A program made the translations under genes and the position numbers. 64,000 nucleotides of DNA. It comes from Cyanodermella asteris. Taxonomy: Eukaryota; Ascomycota; Lecanoromycetes; Ostropales; Stictidaceae. The stretch is taken from NCBI GenBank assembly GCA_900618795.1, contig UYJD01000007.1, positions 549,997-613,996 on the forward strand, in the 5' to 3' direction. The notes under the pieces are model-generated. The model saw nothing but the letters and a program-made list of their open reading frames with translations, was not told the origin of the DNA and searched no databases. Positions 30,913 to 41,125 of this stretch are shown here, piece by piece (the first letter of the stretch is position 1; every line of letters begins with the position of its first letter).

Positions 30913-33900
30913 CTATGACGTGTCCATAGCATCTAGCGCCGCCTTCTTTGCACCCCTCTTCTCGGCCTTGAATGCTTCAATCCGCGCTTTCAGCTCCGTG
31001 TTCGGCACCACGTCCTCAATCCTTAGAGGGGCACGATTGAAGGGGTCGTTCGGATCACTCAACAAGTGACTCTTGATCGTACTCCTGTCAATCGTCATCT
31101 TGCTCGTTGGCAACGTGACTGGGTCTTCCATCAACGTGTACATCAATGGGTCCTGAAACTCGTCGGGCACTTCCCCGAGGTCCATCTCCTCCTGGTCGTC
31201 CGCTTCCTTGACCGCCTTCACGTTTTCGGCGAAGGCTAAAAAGTCCTTGACCTCGTTCGGCGCCATGAGGATATGTTTCGTGAGGATGCTAGAGGCCTTC
31301 TCAAAATTTTCGTGCTTGTAGGACCTGCCATCGCGTGCAATCGCAATGACCAGGCTTTCCATGCCCCTGAGGTTCATGTAGACGCTTACAATGTCTTTTA
31401 GTAGACCACGAGCGTCAAAGTGGTATTGCTTTGGGTCCTCGACACGTAATTGTCCGGCTTTGGAGCCCACCATATTCCCCAGGTTATAGTCAAGCATGTC
31501 TGCGAGACGCTGAACGATTTCAGGCACCGTGAATGATACGGGCAACGTCTCGGTGAATAGTCTCAGCATCTCCATCGTCTCGTTGGTAAGCTGCATGTAG
31601 GACTTGGCTTTGCCCTGTGCGTCGGAAAGCGCCGATTCCTTCTCTGTTCTAGCCTCTCCTTGCAACGCTAGTCCAGACGGTGACTTCAATAGCTCTTGTA
31701 GGTCATGAATCTTGTACAAACTCGATAAAGCCTCGTCGAGCACGAAGGTAACATCGTTCAACAATAAGTTGACGAAGCGCACAAAGAACTCCAGATTGAC
31801 TCGAGCCTCTGCCTCCAGATTGTCTTTGTAAATTCTTGTGCCCCAAATGTTCTTGATGATCTGAAAGATTTCGTACCGGATATTGAACTTGTCGTAAAAC
31901 TGTGTATGTGCTCCGGTGGTTTCGACCTCGATATAGAATTTCATCAGAGAATGGAGAAGATGCTCGGTCGCAAAGGGCATAGAGTTCAAGAGATCACTCA
32001 GAACGCCCTTTGAACGGTTATATACCGGGAAAGTTCCAGTGAACATGATTGTCACCAGTCCGGCTTTCAAATACGGGTTCTTGATGTATTCCGAAGACCT
32101 CAAAAATGTAATGCAAAGCATGACAATCTCTTCGCTCTGGGTCGAAGTGAGGATATCGGGCATATTTCTGACGATAAATTTGAAATTGCTGACAACGTCA
32201 TCGAAGAAATATTCGGGTAGGCAGGCGAAAGTTTGTGACTGGGTCGTTGGTAAGGGGAGCGGCAGATGTTGTTTTGGGAATGATCCGTTCGGCGAGACCA
32301 GGTGCAGCATCCACACGATTACGTATCTCATGAACTGCATCGATCGCGTCTGCTGCTGGCGGTCAAGTAGGATTGCCTGTACGGAATACTTGTATGAAAG
32401 CAGGCCGTCCAACCGATCCTTGTACTTGTTCAAGGCTCGGTCATAGAGGGGCAGCTGGCTCGGCCGTTGCGCAGCGATCTTGGCTCTGTCGGCTTCTAGG
32501 GTCTTGATCTGTTTATCCATCCACCGACAGTCCTTCTCCATCTGCTCGAGCTTGGCTCCCGCCGCTTCCGTGCCGTAGTGATGAGCTGCGACAGTCAAGA
32601 AGAAGACCTCAGAAATGAAATTCGACTGCCCTTCCGCTTCATTTGCATAGAATTCGTCCGAGTCCTTTTGGTCTGCATTGATCTTGGTCTCGTCAGATAT
32701 GTCCACTCTTGGCTTCCGCCGCAAATAGTCCGGATCGATTTTCTCCAACCGCGAGAAGCTGGCATCCATGAAGGGCTCACAGAGATCATCGAGACAGGAA
32801 GTGAGGTTGATCATGAACGCGTCTGTGGAGATTGTCTTCTCGTCCGGCTGCAGGGCACGTCGCTTGTGATTCAAATTGACGGCCTTCGCAAACCAGTCCA
32901 GCATTTTGTTTCGCGTCTGTGGTGAACGCTTGATGAATTTATCCACCACAAGCTTCAAATCGGTCTGATGTGTTCGCAAAGTCATCCTTAGTGCCTCCTG
33001 GGTATTTGCAATAAAGTTTCGATCTCTTGTCTGGGGAGAAGAGAAATATGTGGCCGTCACATCTTTCTGCAGTGGTGATATCCGGAAGAAGGGTCCAAGG
33101 AAAGTGGCGGTCTCGATATCTGCAGCTGAAACATCGTCAGGCAAGAATCTGGGAGACTCTGCAATGACATCAACAAAGCTTGGGTACCGGGTGACGATTC
33201 TCAGAGCGTCCATCGCGGGCCTATGGTCGTCGTTCATCGTCTTGGTGGATAAACCGACGCTGATCTGATCTATCGCCTCAGCGAAAGCTTCTCGAGCCTC
33301 GTCCATTTCTGGCAGGAGGTTGCTGAGCTCTGTGAGGAAGTCATGATCCAGACCGCGGTGATTCTCTTGGTCAAGGAGAAGGTGTTCAGCCAATGGGCTG
33401 CCGTCAGTGTGTTCACGCTCGAACACGTCCGGCATCGTGACCGCATAGATACAGTAATTCAGACAGTAACCCCTGGCTGATTCCACTACCTGTCGCCGGT
33501 CGTCCTGCGGCTTTCCCTTCCAGGTTCTGTTCCAAGCCTGAGAAAGTGATCGCCAGCAGGATATGAGGTAGTCCAACGGCGTGACCTTAGGGCCTGTGCT
33601 AGTTCCGGCTTCGATGATGGCAGTGTCCAGCAAGTCGGCGCTCAGTTTGAGCGGCGAGCCTGCGCTTTCCAGTTCCGACCGCACATTTCCGATATAGTAC
33701 AGCTTGTTACCGTGATGATCCTGCTTTTTCTCCGCATCGAACGTCAAGCGAAACATGGTCCGTAGAAATTTGTCTTGCCAAACGTCCAAAGGCTGGCTCT
33801 CTGCCGGGGCCGGGCTGATAGTACGGCCCCCAGACCGGCTTCGCTTTCTAAGTATTTGCCCATCTTTCGGCTGTCTGGAAATGTTGATCTTTGGTGGCGG

Positions 33901-34116
33901 AACTTTGGGAGACGGCCGGACAATCTGGCTGAAGGGATTCGGTTCAGATGACGAGGCAGCTTGAGTTGTGGGAGGCGACTGAGCTGGAGGGACTGATGTA
34001 TCGGCCACACCATCCTTCGGTGGTGGGGGCGTTTGTGCTTGCTGCGATGCGCCGCCGAGCTTCGCAAGCCGCTTCGCGCGGATCTTGTCAGCGTCGGACA
34101 TCTCTTGGTCCGCCAT
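30913..34116 (-). CDS. ufd2: Ubiquitin conjugation factor E4 (Ufd2)
   Basis: A single long exon of 1067 aa. The start at 34116 (MADQEMSDADKIRAKRLAKLGG) matches the conserved DKIRAKRLAKLG opening of fungal Ufd2; an in-frame ATG at 34182 would add 22 residues. A disordered Pro/Ser-rich stretch (about 25-110) leads into the helical Ufd2 core. The C-terminal U-box lies at about 985-1055: VPDEFQDPLMYTLMEDPV, LPTSKMTIDRSTIKSHLLS, DPNDPFNRAPL. Ufd2 extends short ubiquitin chains with E2 enzymes and works with Cdc48 to send substrates to the proteasome. Length and domains are as expected, with no sign of damage. Confidence 0.97.
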   Translation of the reverse strand: MADQEMSDADKIRAKRLAKLGGASQQAQTPPPPKDGVADTSVPPAQSPPTTQAASSSEPNPFSQIVRPSPKVPPPKINISRQPKDGQILRKRSRSGGRTISPAPAESQPLDVWQDKFLRTMFRLTFDAEKKQDHHGNKLYYIGNVRSELESAGSPLKLSADLLDTAIIEAGTSTGPKVTPLDYLISCWRSLSQAWNRTWKGKPQDDRRQVVESARGYCLNYCIYAVTMPDVFEREHTDGSPLAEHLLLDQENHRGLDHDFLTELSNLLPEMDEAREAFAEAIDQISVGLSTKTMNDDHRPAMDALRIVTRYPSFVDVIAESPRFLPDDVSAADIETATFLGPFFRISPLQKDVTATYFSSPQTRDRNFIANTQEALRMTLRTHQTDLKLVVDKFIKRSPQTRNKMLDWFAKAVNLNHKRRALQPDEKTISTDAFMINLTSCLDDLCEPFMDASFSRLEKIDPDYLRRKPRVDISDETKINADQKDSDEFYANEAEGQSNFISEVFFLTVAAHHYGTEAAGAKLEQMEKDCRWMDKQIKTLEADRAKIAAQRPSQLPLYDRALNKYKDRLDGLLSYKYSVQAILLDRQQQTRSMQFMRYVIVWMLHLVSPNGSFPKQHLPLPLPTTQSQTFACLPEYFFDDVVSNFKFIVRNMPDILTSTQSEEIVMLCITFLRSSEYIKNPYLKAGLVTIMFTGTFPVYNRSKGVLSDLLNSMPFATEHLLHSLMKFYIEVETTGAHTQFYDKFNIRYEIFQIIKNIWGTRIYKDNLEAEARVNLEFFVRFVNLLLNDVTFVLDEALSSLYKIHDLQELLKSPSGLALQGEARTEKESALSDAQGKAKSYMQLTNETMEMLRLFTETLPVSFTVPEIVQRLADMLDYNLGNMVGSKAGQLRVEDPKQYHFDARGLLKDIVSVYMNLRGMESLVIAIARDGRSYKHENFEKASSILTKHILMAPNEVKDFLAFAENVKAVKEADDQEEMDLGEVPDEFQDPLMYTLMEDPVTLPTSKMTIDRSTIKSHLLSDPNDPFNRAPLRIEDVVPNTELKARIEAFKAEKRGAKKAALDAMDTS

Positions 34117-34838
34117 GCTTGCAAGGTGATGCGAAGGAAGATGCCCAAGCGAGGTCGAGTGCGTATTGAGAAGCTCGGGCAAACACGCAGATGGATATTC
34201 AGGCGGGAGCTGGGAGCGGTGCTAGCAGGGCCCGCCGGGGCGGTTCCGAATGACGCTACCGATCTTCCGCCTGTGCGCGCCTTGTTTGCTGCCTTCAAAA
34301 AAGCGACTCCCCAGGCTTCCACTGGAGCGTCAACGAATCCAACACGCAGCAACAGCCATCACGAACAATGCCACGGCGCGTCAGAATGCTGAGTCTTTCA
34401 CAAGACTGGAGGAGAAGGATCTGGCTATAATGAAGGATGAATTCAACCAGCTGACTAACATAGCTTACCGCGGGCCATGGAAAGTGGAAGACTCATGAAG
34501 AACACTTCCAGTCGAAGTCGGTCGTGGGGGACTATATGGTATGCTTACTCTGATATTTTTATTTTTATTTTGACTGCTTCTCTTGTGTTGAAGAACGAGT
34601 CTCATCTAGTGAGGTATACAGGTCTCATGGTTGGAATCGTAGCGTTGCCTAGACATTACTACTCAAGTCGCAGGCTGCAGGTCACTCGGGCCGTTGGCCG
34701 ATTATTAATATTCCAACTATTCGCAATCTATCGCAGTCGAGGACTTCGGCCTCATGATGTCTACCTCAGATTCCCTCCCGAGCGTTTCCCGCCAAGATCA
34801 TGCAAATACTCTGCCTTGTGCATGGTCCAGCGTTGATC
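34117..34838. other. Intergenic between UFD2 and PHO81
   Basis: It is the promoter of UFD2 and the 3' flank of PHO81. Open frames on the plus strand (34250-34836) are short and lack domains. A T-rich run lies at about 34553-34570. Confidence 0.5.
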
Positions 34839-37800
34839 CTACATATCGACGTTATCGTTGAATCTTAATACGCCATTGGCCTTGAGAATGCCGTCAACCC
34901 CCTGTGGCATGACAAAAGATCGCTGTCTTGTGTACTCTGTATCGAAAGTCGTGTCGGACACTAGCACAAGACCCGCAACTTTGATGGTGTGCGACAAATT
35001 AGGCACTGATTTCTGTCCATCAACGTCAGCGACAACTCGGCGCGTTTGGGCACATTCAGAGGCATGAGGCACAACTTACCAATAATCTTGATGAACAAAC
35101 TAAACCCATGAAATTATTTCCCTGGGCAATTCTGACAGCCTCCTTGACGCTCATACTCGTTCTGCCGTCAATGTCGATCGCAGGCGCCGCTGCGTTGCCG
35201 TTTGAGGGCGGTGAAACTCCCATACTTGCGTCAGCATCGACGGCCTCGGTACCAAGATTGTTACAGAGCAGGACAGGATAGTTTGGCTGTTTCCAATTGA
35301 GCGCTGTGCAGACATCTGCATTCCAGCTGGCGAACGCAATGCTCCTGACGAAACCTGCCTTATCGCTTCCTTTTGTACGCTTCGCGTGATCAAACACAAC
35401 ACACAATATGGAGTCTGCGAAATCGTTGATGTTGAGCGACTTGCCAAAGCCTAGACGTCCCTCTACCCCTGGCGACGGGTAGATGATGTTCAGAGCCACA
35501 TTAATGGATTGAGGAAGCTCTTCGAGCGCTTCACCAAGCGTGAAGTGACCCTCGGCCAAGAGCTTGTGAAGCGCGCCCATGTCGTGATTGCCGGATTCGG
35601 CTCTCAAGAAACTCGTTAGCTGCTCAGAGGCGCCTTTGGGGCCCAGGGACTGGAACTCGGCAACGGTAAGACGGCCAACAGGGACATTCTTGGGAATGCT
35701 ACCGTCGACTCCCCACCTGGGATAAAGGACGGGCACCGAGTCCGCCGTTAACTGAACGAACAATTGCAAGTATTCTCCGCTCAAGCTGCTACCAATGACC
35801 AGGGAGTCCGGCTGATGAGTGTCCTGGGTCATGGCTTTCCAATATGTCTCCATGGGTCCTGCTCCCGTGAGCTCGATGGGTGCACTCGGAAAGCTACAAG
35901 GTTTCAGAACCTGGAATTGGAACGCGATTCTGCCAATAACACGTAGACGTGGATCGAAAAGAGGCACGACGCAGCGGCCTTTGGAGGACTCCATTGCTGT
36001 GAAAACGTCGGGTAGTGCAACACCATGAGCTATCCGACGAGCACCAAAGGTGGGATATATGTCGAATTCCAGGGTGAAGGCTTCGATGTGCTCAACTTGG
36101 AACGACATTCTCCTGGAGTCTTCGTCCTGGAGTGGGAGAGCAACATTCCGTGGGATCAGATCTGACGATTTGCTCGATATGGTGAGGCGTGCGGCTGGGT
36201 ACTTGTTGTCGTGGTAGAAGAGAATCGCGTCAAATCCGCCTTCAAGTGGCGCAGGATCGAAGCTGATTTGTATGAAGGCCTTCGAATCGAGGAAATTGTG
36301 ACCGTACCGACGAAGTGGAATTATTGGCGGAGGAAGCTCAAGATCCGGGATGCCGTCATGCTCGATGGCCATGGCTTGCGGCATGTTACTGGGTGGGCTT
36401 TGAGGTCCGAGCCGCATAATTTCCGGCGTTAGCGACATCGGTCTCGTTCTAGCCGCTTGATACAGTAGCTGCATGCACTCGAGGTGGCCTTCCCAAGCTG
36501 CATAGTACATCGCCGGCAACGACTTTTCATCCTCAGCATCTACGTCAACTCTCTTCTCCAGCAATATCTTCAAGGTCGTGACGCAGCCCTCACTGGCGGC
36601 GTGGAAAAGTGGAGTCCATTGATATAACTTGTCTCTTTGATCAAGATCAGCGCCATGAGATTCCAGGAGCAGCAGGATATCGGCATGTTCGTGCGAGCGC
36701 GCCACGAGGTGCTGAGGGTACAGTCCGTCGGCATCGGGGAGAACTCTCGCCTTGCGTTCCAGCAGCATCTGAACAATTTCCTGAGCTCCGTACTGACAAG
36801 CAAGGTTCAGGGGTATATGGTCGTTATCTGTTTCTGGTTCGATGCGGGCGCCGGCCTGCAAAAGCTCATGCACACAATCAAGCTGGCGATGGACAATACC
36901 TTGCACAAGAGGAGTAAATCTGTCGTGGTCGAGATCATTGATGGTGCCTGGATCCTGCTGGAGCAGCTGAGACATCATCGCAACTTGTCCGTGCATGCAG
37001 GCATAATGGAGTGGTGTTCGGCCGTAGACGTCTTTTGTCGATACGTCCACGCTAGCTTGTATGCCGAGCAGAAGCACATGCTCTCGTCCGGCGATGGCAG
37101 CTTCATGTAGACAATTGCGGCCATTGATTTCATCCTGTGCCAGAAGATCGACCTTGTCGCTTTTGACCAGTAGCTGCAACGACACTATTGGAGCTTCGCC
37201 AATGGCAGATAGGAATGTTCGCGTGAGTTTCGGTCCTGCCTCTGGTGAAGAGCCGAGTCTGGCAATCCAGCTTCGTAGAGCTTCGACATTGCCAGTTACC
37301 GCGGCAGAGAGCAGTTCGTTGTCTGCTTCGTTATCTTCCGAGCCTACAACTGATCCCGCAAGTACGTGGGAATCAGCGGAAGTGTCGAACTGGATGCGCT
37401 CGCCTTCGGCCCACGCTTCGATTTCCAGTCGATTTGTCGTGGCCTGATCAGACAGCTGGCTAAGCTCATCCTGGTTGAAACACGGCTGGACTTCCACAGC
37501 GCGGGAAAGGTAGAGCTCTTTTGTTTTGGACTGGACTCTTTGTTAGCGGAACCGGTGTGGGTTCAGTTGCTGTTCACACCTTTGATGTTTTGTCCCACTG
37601 GAAGAGAATCAGCCTCACTGTATTCGTAATTTGGCATACCTGGAACTGTATACCTTCTTGAGAATCTTGGCAAACGCCGTCTGGTTGACTTCGATATATT
37701 GCTGTACTCATTAGCACTATCAACATCTGGGCGGCCATTGCCTCTCCTACCTGGAGTTTGCTGAGGTCGTCATTGAACTGCATGAAACCTTGTAACAGGT

Positions 37801-38397
37801 TGCGGAGGTTCGCCGAGTGCCGCGATGCTGCGGAATTCCGGCTTTGCATCATCTTCTTCTTGTCAACCAGCATTTTGAGCCGCAGCTTCAGCTCGCCCTC
37901 CTTTTGTAAGTAGCACCTATTGACCTTCTCGAGCTCGCGTTCCTGCATCCGGTCAGCTCACGAAGCCTGCAAATCTGCCAAGTAACCCACCAATCTGAAG
38001 AAGAATGAAGCCTTGTTCTGCTGCAAGGCAGCTTGAGCATCTTGCGTGTCGGGAGCTCGCGAGGACGCATTTTGGGCAGCAAGTATGGGGGTAGCGCTGA
38101 GCTGTTTGATGAGCTGGGACAGGTTATCAACGGGCCGGACGAAGCAATGCAGGCGAATCAAGTAGTACCTTCTTCAGTCCCTTGTAATTGACGAAGGCCT
38201 GAGAGTACTCAGGGATTTCGAGTTGCCGGCGCTGAATATGCTTGCCGAACTTCCTGCGGTAAGCAAAATGTCAGAAAATCTGTTTGGACGCACCGCACCC
38301 GCATTGCATCGAGAGCAAGAACAACGGTATGGGGGTCTCGCGTTTCGGCAGTTCAAAGAGAAATCAAAGAGGTGGAGCGCGCACGTTCGACATACAT
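34839..38397 (-). CDS. pho81: PHO81/NUC-2-like phosphate sensor (SPX, ankyrin, GDPD-like)
   Basis: The eight coding exons are 38397-38396 (only the AT of the start codon), 38253-38169, 38113-37991, 37942-37751, 37701-37654, 37597-37580 (18 nt), 37530-35080 and 35012-34839, giving about 1030 aa. The SPX domain starts MKFGKHIQRRQLEIPEYSQA and ends with VNQTAFAKILKKWDKTSK. Ankyrin repeats follow at about 225-520 (for example YGRTPLHYACMHGQ, QWTPLFHAASEG). The C-terminal part resembles the glycerophosphodiester phosphodiesterase-like region (DIDGRTSMSVKEAVRIAQ, IKVAGLVLVSD). PHO81/NUC-2 inhibits the Pho80-Pho85-type cyclin-CDK when phosphate is scarce, and its SPX domain binds inositol pyrophosphates. 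The split start codon relies on the donor AT|GTATGT and the acceptor CCGCAG|GAAG. Confidence 0.93.
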
Positions 38398-39985
38398 GTT
38401 GAAGGCGTATCTTCCGTCAGTGCCGGAGCGGAATCAGAGGCTATAAGATTCAACAAGCCAGCCCCGATGCAGTCAAATGCAACTGCAGGGTGTGGAGGGG
38501 CTAGAGGCTCAAGATAGCAGCGGTCCTGTTCTGGGCGGTGCAATGGCGCGTTGGTGCTGGAGGTGCAGACTGCAGAGGGCGTCGAGTGGTGACTAGCCTG
38601 GACAAGGGCTATTGGCAACGCCGCGAATGATAGTCCAGACAGCGAAGGGCATTGCAAACGGGACGTTCCAATCAGGCGCGGAGTTGGTGAGAGAGAGAGA
38701 AGGAGGCACGGGAAAGAATTCTCAGGGCGTGACGCCGTGGCCTCGCTATGGAATTATCGGCGACACGTTGAGAAGGTACCGCATTCCTCTCGACGGCGGG
38801 CAGAGTGGGACGGCGGGGCGACTTCGGGCCTGTGCACAGTAAAACACAAAGCTAGAGTGATGGCAGCTGGCAGCTGGCTGAAGTCGGCAATTGCACCTTG
38901 CGCTGGAACGGCTTTTAGAAGTCGATGTTGCTGCGGCGAATCACGAGGAACAATCTGCCCACGCTGTCCATTACCTCCGCAACCACCGCTGCCGACTGTA
39001 ATCAGCCGCCCACCAGGTCAACGCCGGAGGTAGAGGCGGACTGGCCCAGCTCACTTGCCCTAGTTGACTTCAGCCTGCATCTACAGACAGAAATGAGTAT
39101 CTTACAGTCCCAAGTGCTTCCGTACGTGGATGCCTCTAAGGCGCTGGTGTACCGTAACTTTCAGCGCGCGCCCCGCTGGTCAAAGTTCACCATGTCATGT
39201 TTCCATGCAGAAATAAATGATACAACTTCAGAACTTGCATGTGATGAATCCGAGACTCTCGAACAGATTTTGCTCCAGACGAGCATCGCTCCGTTCTAGT
39301 ATCGCACTAAAGCTGGGCGGACCCTCAGAAGTGACTTCCAGTTCACCTCTTTTAACCTGCCTCCGAGCATGTGCAGAGCCAGAAACGAACAGGTCTAGTA
39401 TGACGATACAAGAGGTGGTGAAGGCCTTTTAACCAAAACCTCTACTTGTCCATTTAGCTCAATGACTATGCTCAAAGTTATTGCCTTTGCTGAGAAACTC
39501 GCAATGCCATCTCCTACTTCATCTTATTATGTACAGATGCTCGTCGTTCCGCGATTCAAACTCCTCCATCTCCAACATTCGGGCCCATGCTTTGTTCTGC
39601 AGGCAGCAAGGTAAAATGGAAAAAGCGGCTCGAGTCAATGAGTGTGCGGTCCGACCGGTGTATCAAACCGAGCAGAGCCAATTATTATGTATATGTAATC
39701 CCCTGTCCGCCCAAATCTTCAGCTTCTGAGAAATTCTGCTCAACTTCTGCCGCGGTCAGGCCGTGATGCAAAGCTATGCAGGCTGCGATCCAGCTCCCAG
39801 AGCAACAGTATCGAATGTTGACAAACACCAATGAGAACGCCGGAAGCCGTGAGGTAAGATGCAATGGAAGAGATATCGCTGAAGGTGGGCTGATCAACTT
39901 GCAAATTATTTAGCTGTTATGTTGGGGCGTAAGTCGTATTTCTGTCGTATGAGACATGCTGCTATTTCTTTCCAGCGCTCAAAGC
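38398..39985. other. Intergenic, PHO81 promoter region
   Basis: 1.6 kb without a gene. A short (GA)n run lies at 38689-38700. I found no CACGTG box by eye in the first 700 bp. The distal part is the 3' flank of the Mid2-like gene. Confidence 0.5.
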
Positions 39986-41125
39986 TCAGAAATTCTGGCT
40001 GATCCCTCCCCGTGCTTGCTGTGGCATGATGCTTGGTTGCTCGATTCTTGTGTTTCGTCGAGCACTGACGTCTCTGATCACCGGAGCAGCCCCGCTGCCG
40101 GCTCCGTACGGTCCATCGACTTCGCTGAGATATTGATTCTCCCACGAAGGACTTCCCATTCCTCCGCTGCCACCTGCGCCGTCGGAAGTGTCACTGCGCT
40201 GGCCGGCCGAATATGCCGAAGAGGCGTTGGATGGACCGCGTTTGACGCCCGTGTTCGATCGGGATCCTGCAGCGGGAGCACCACCCAGCGCGGCAACACC
40301 TTCGAAATCTTGGCTGATAGGCCGGCTAACGAGAGGATCTCCAGAGTTCTGGTCGCTATACGCACCGCCGTTCAAACCTGTACCGTTAGGAGAGTTGGCA
40401 TTCTCTCCGCTGTCACTACGTGCAACGCCAATTGCACCAGCGCCTACACTGCCGGAGCCAAGAGTCGTGCTGGCCTTGCGAGCGTTGGAAGTTGTACCCC
40501 ATCCGCGATAACCCGAGCCGTCTGCTTCTGACATGGCCGCGTCGTTGGCGGCGGTAGCTCCGGCAACTGCGCCTCCACCCAGAGCTCCATCGTTGGGGTT
40601 GAACCCATATTCCTCGGCCTCCTTACGACGCAATTCTTGGGCTTCCTTGTTGGCTTGACGTCTGCGCCAGAACCAGACCCCGAATCCTATCAGCAAGGCA
40701 ACAACGACAACAGGAACAACGACAGCGGGCGCGATTGTGCTTGCCCTCGAACTGCCGCCACTGTCCGGTGACCCGTTTTGAACACTTCCTTGTCCAGCGG
40801 CAGAAGTGGCCGCCGCGGAGTCGGTGGTCGTAGAGCCGCCGTTGTTTGCTGAGTTGAGAACGCTGGAGACTGATGTCACAATTACAAAAGTTTGTGATGA
40901 TCTCGTGGGTGCGACAGTGACAACCGAGTTTGGTGTGGAAGACGGCGGCGATGAAGACGACGGCGGCTGTGTACTCGGGCCCTCAGTGGAGGTTGGCGGC
41001 TGCGACTGTGTGGAAGGGGGCTCACTAGTAGAGAGGATAGAGCTGATGATGGAGCTCACAGTTGACGGAGGTGCGGAGCTTGTGGGATCATTGCTCGTCA
41101 CACCAGCCGAAGTGGAATTCGACAT
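39986..41125 (-). CDS. Ser/Thr-rich single-pass membrane protein (Mid2-like sensor type)
   Basis: A single-exon protein of 379 aa. The first 130 residues are almost all Ser, Thr, Pro and Gly, a likely O-mannosylated outer stalk. One transmembrane helix (IAPAVVVPVVVVALLIGFGV) is followed by the stop-transfer WRRRQANKEAQELRRKEAEE. A Gly/Ser-rich cytosolic tail contains YGFNPNDG and SWENQYLSEVDGPYG. This layout matches fungal cell-wall stress sensors of the Mid2/Wsc type, but no Cys-rich WSC domain and no clear signal peptide are seen. It may be a type III-anchored protein, or an upstream signal-peptide exon may have been missed. Function is inferred from architecture only. Confidence 0.7.
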   Translation of the reverse strand: MSNSTSAGVTSNDPTSSAPPSTVSSIISSILSTSEPPSTQSQPPTSTEGPSTQPPSSSSPPSSTPNSVVTVAPTRSSQTFVIVTSVSSVLNSANNGGSTTTDSAAATSAAGQGSVQNGSPDSGGSSRASTIAPAVVVPVVVVALLIGFGVWFWRRRQANKEAQELRRKEAEEYGFNPNDGALGGGAVAGATAANDAAMSEADGSGYRGWGTTSNARKASTTLGSGSVGAGAIGVARSDSGENANSPNGTGLNGGAYSDQNSGDPLVSRPISQDFEGVAALGGAPAAGSRSNTGVKRGPSNASSAYSAGQRSDTSDGAGGSGGMGSPSWENQYLSEVDGPYGAGSGAAPVIRDVSARRNTRIEQPSIMPQQARGGISQNF

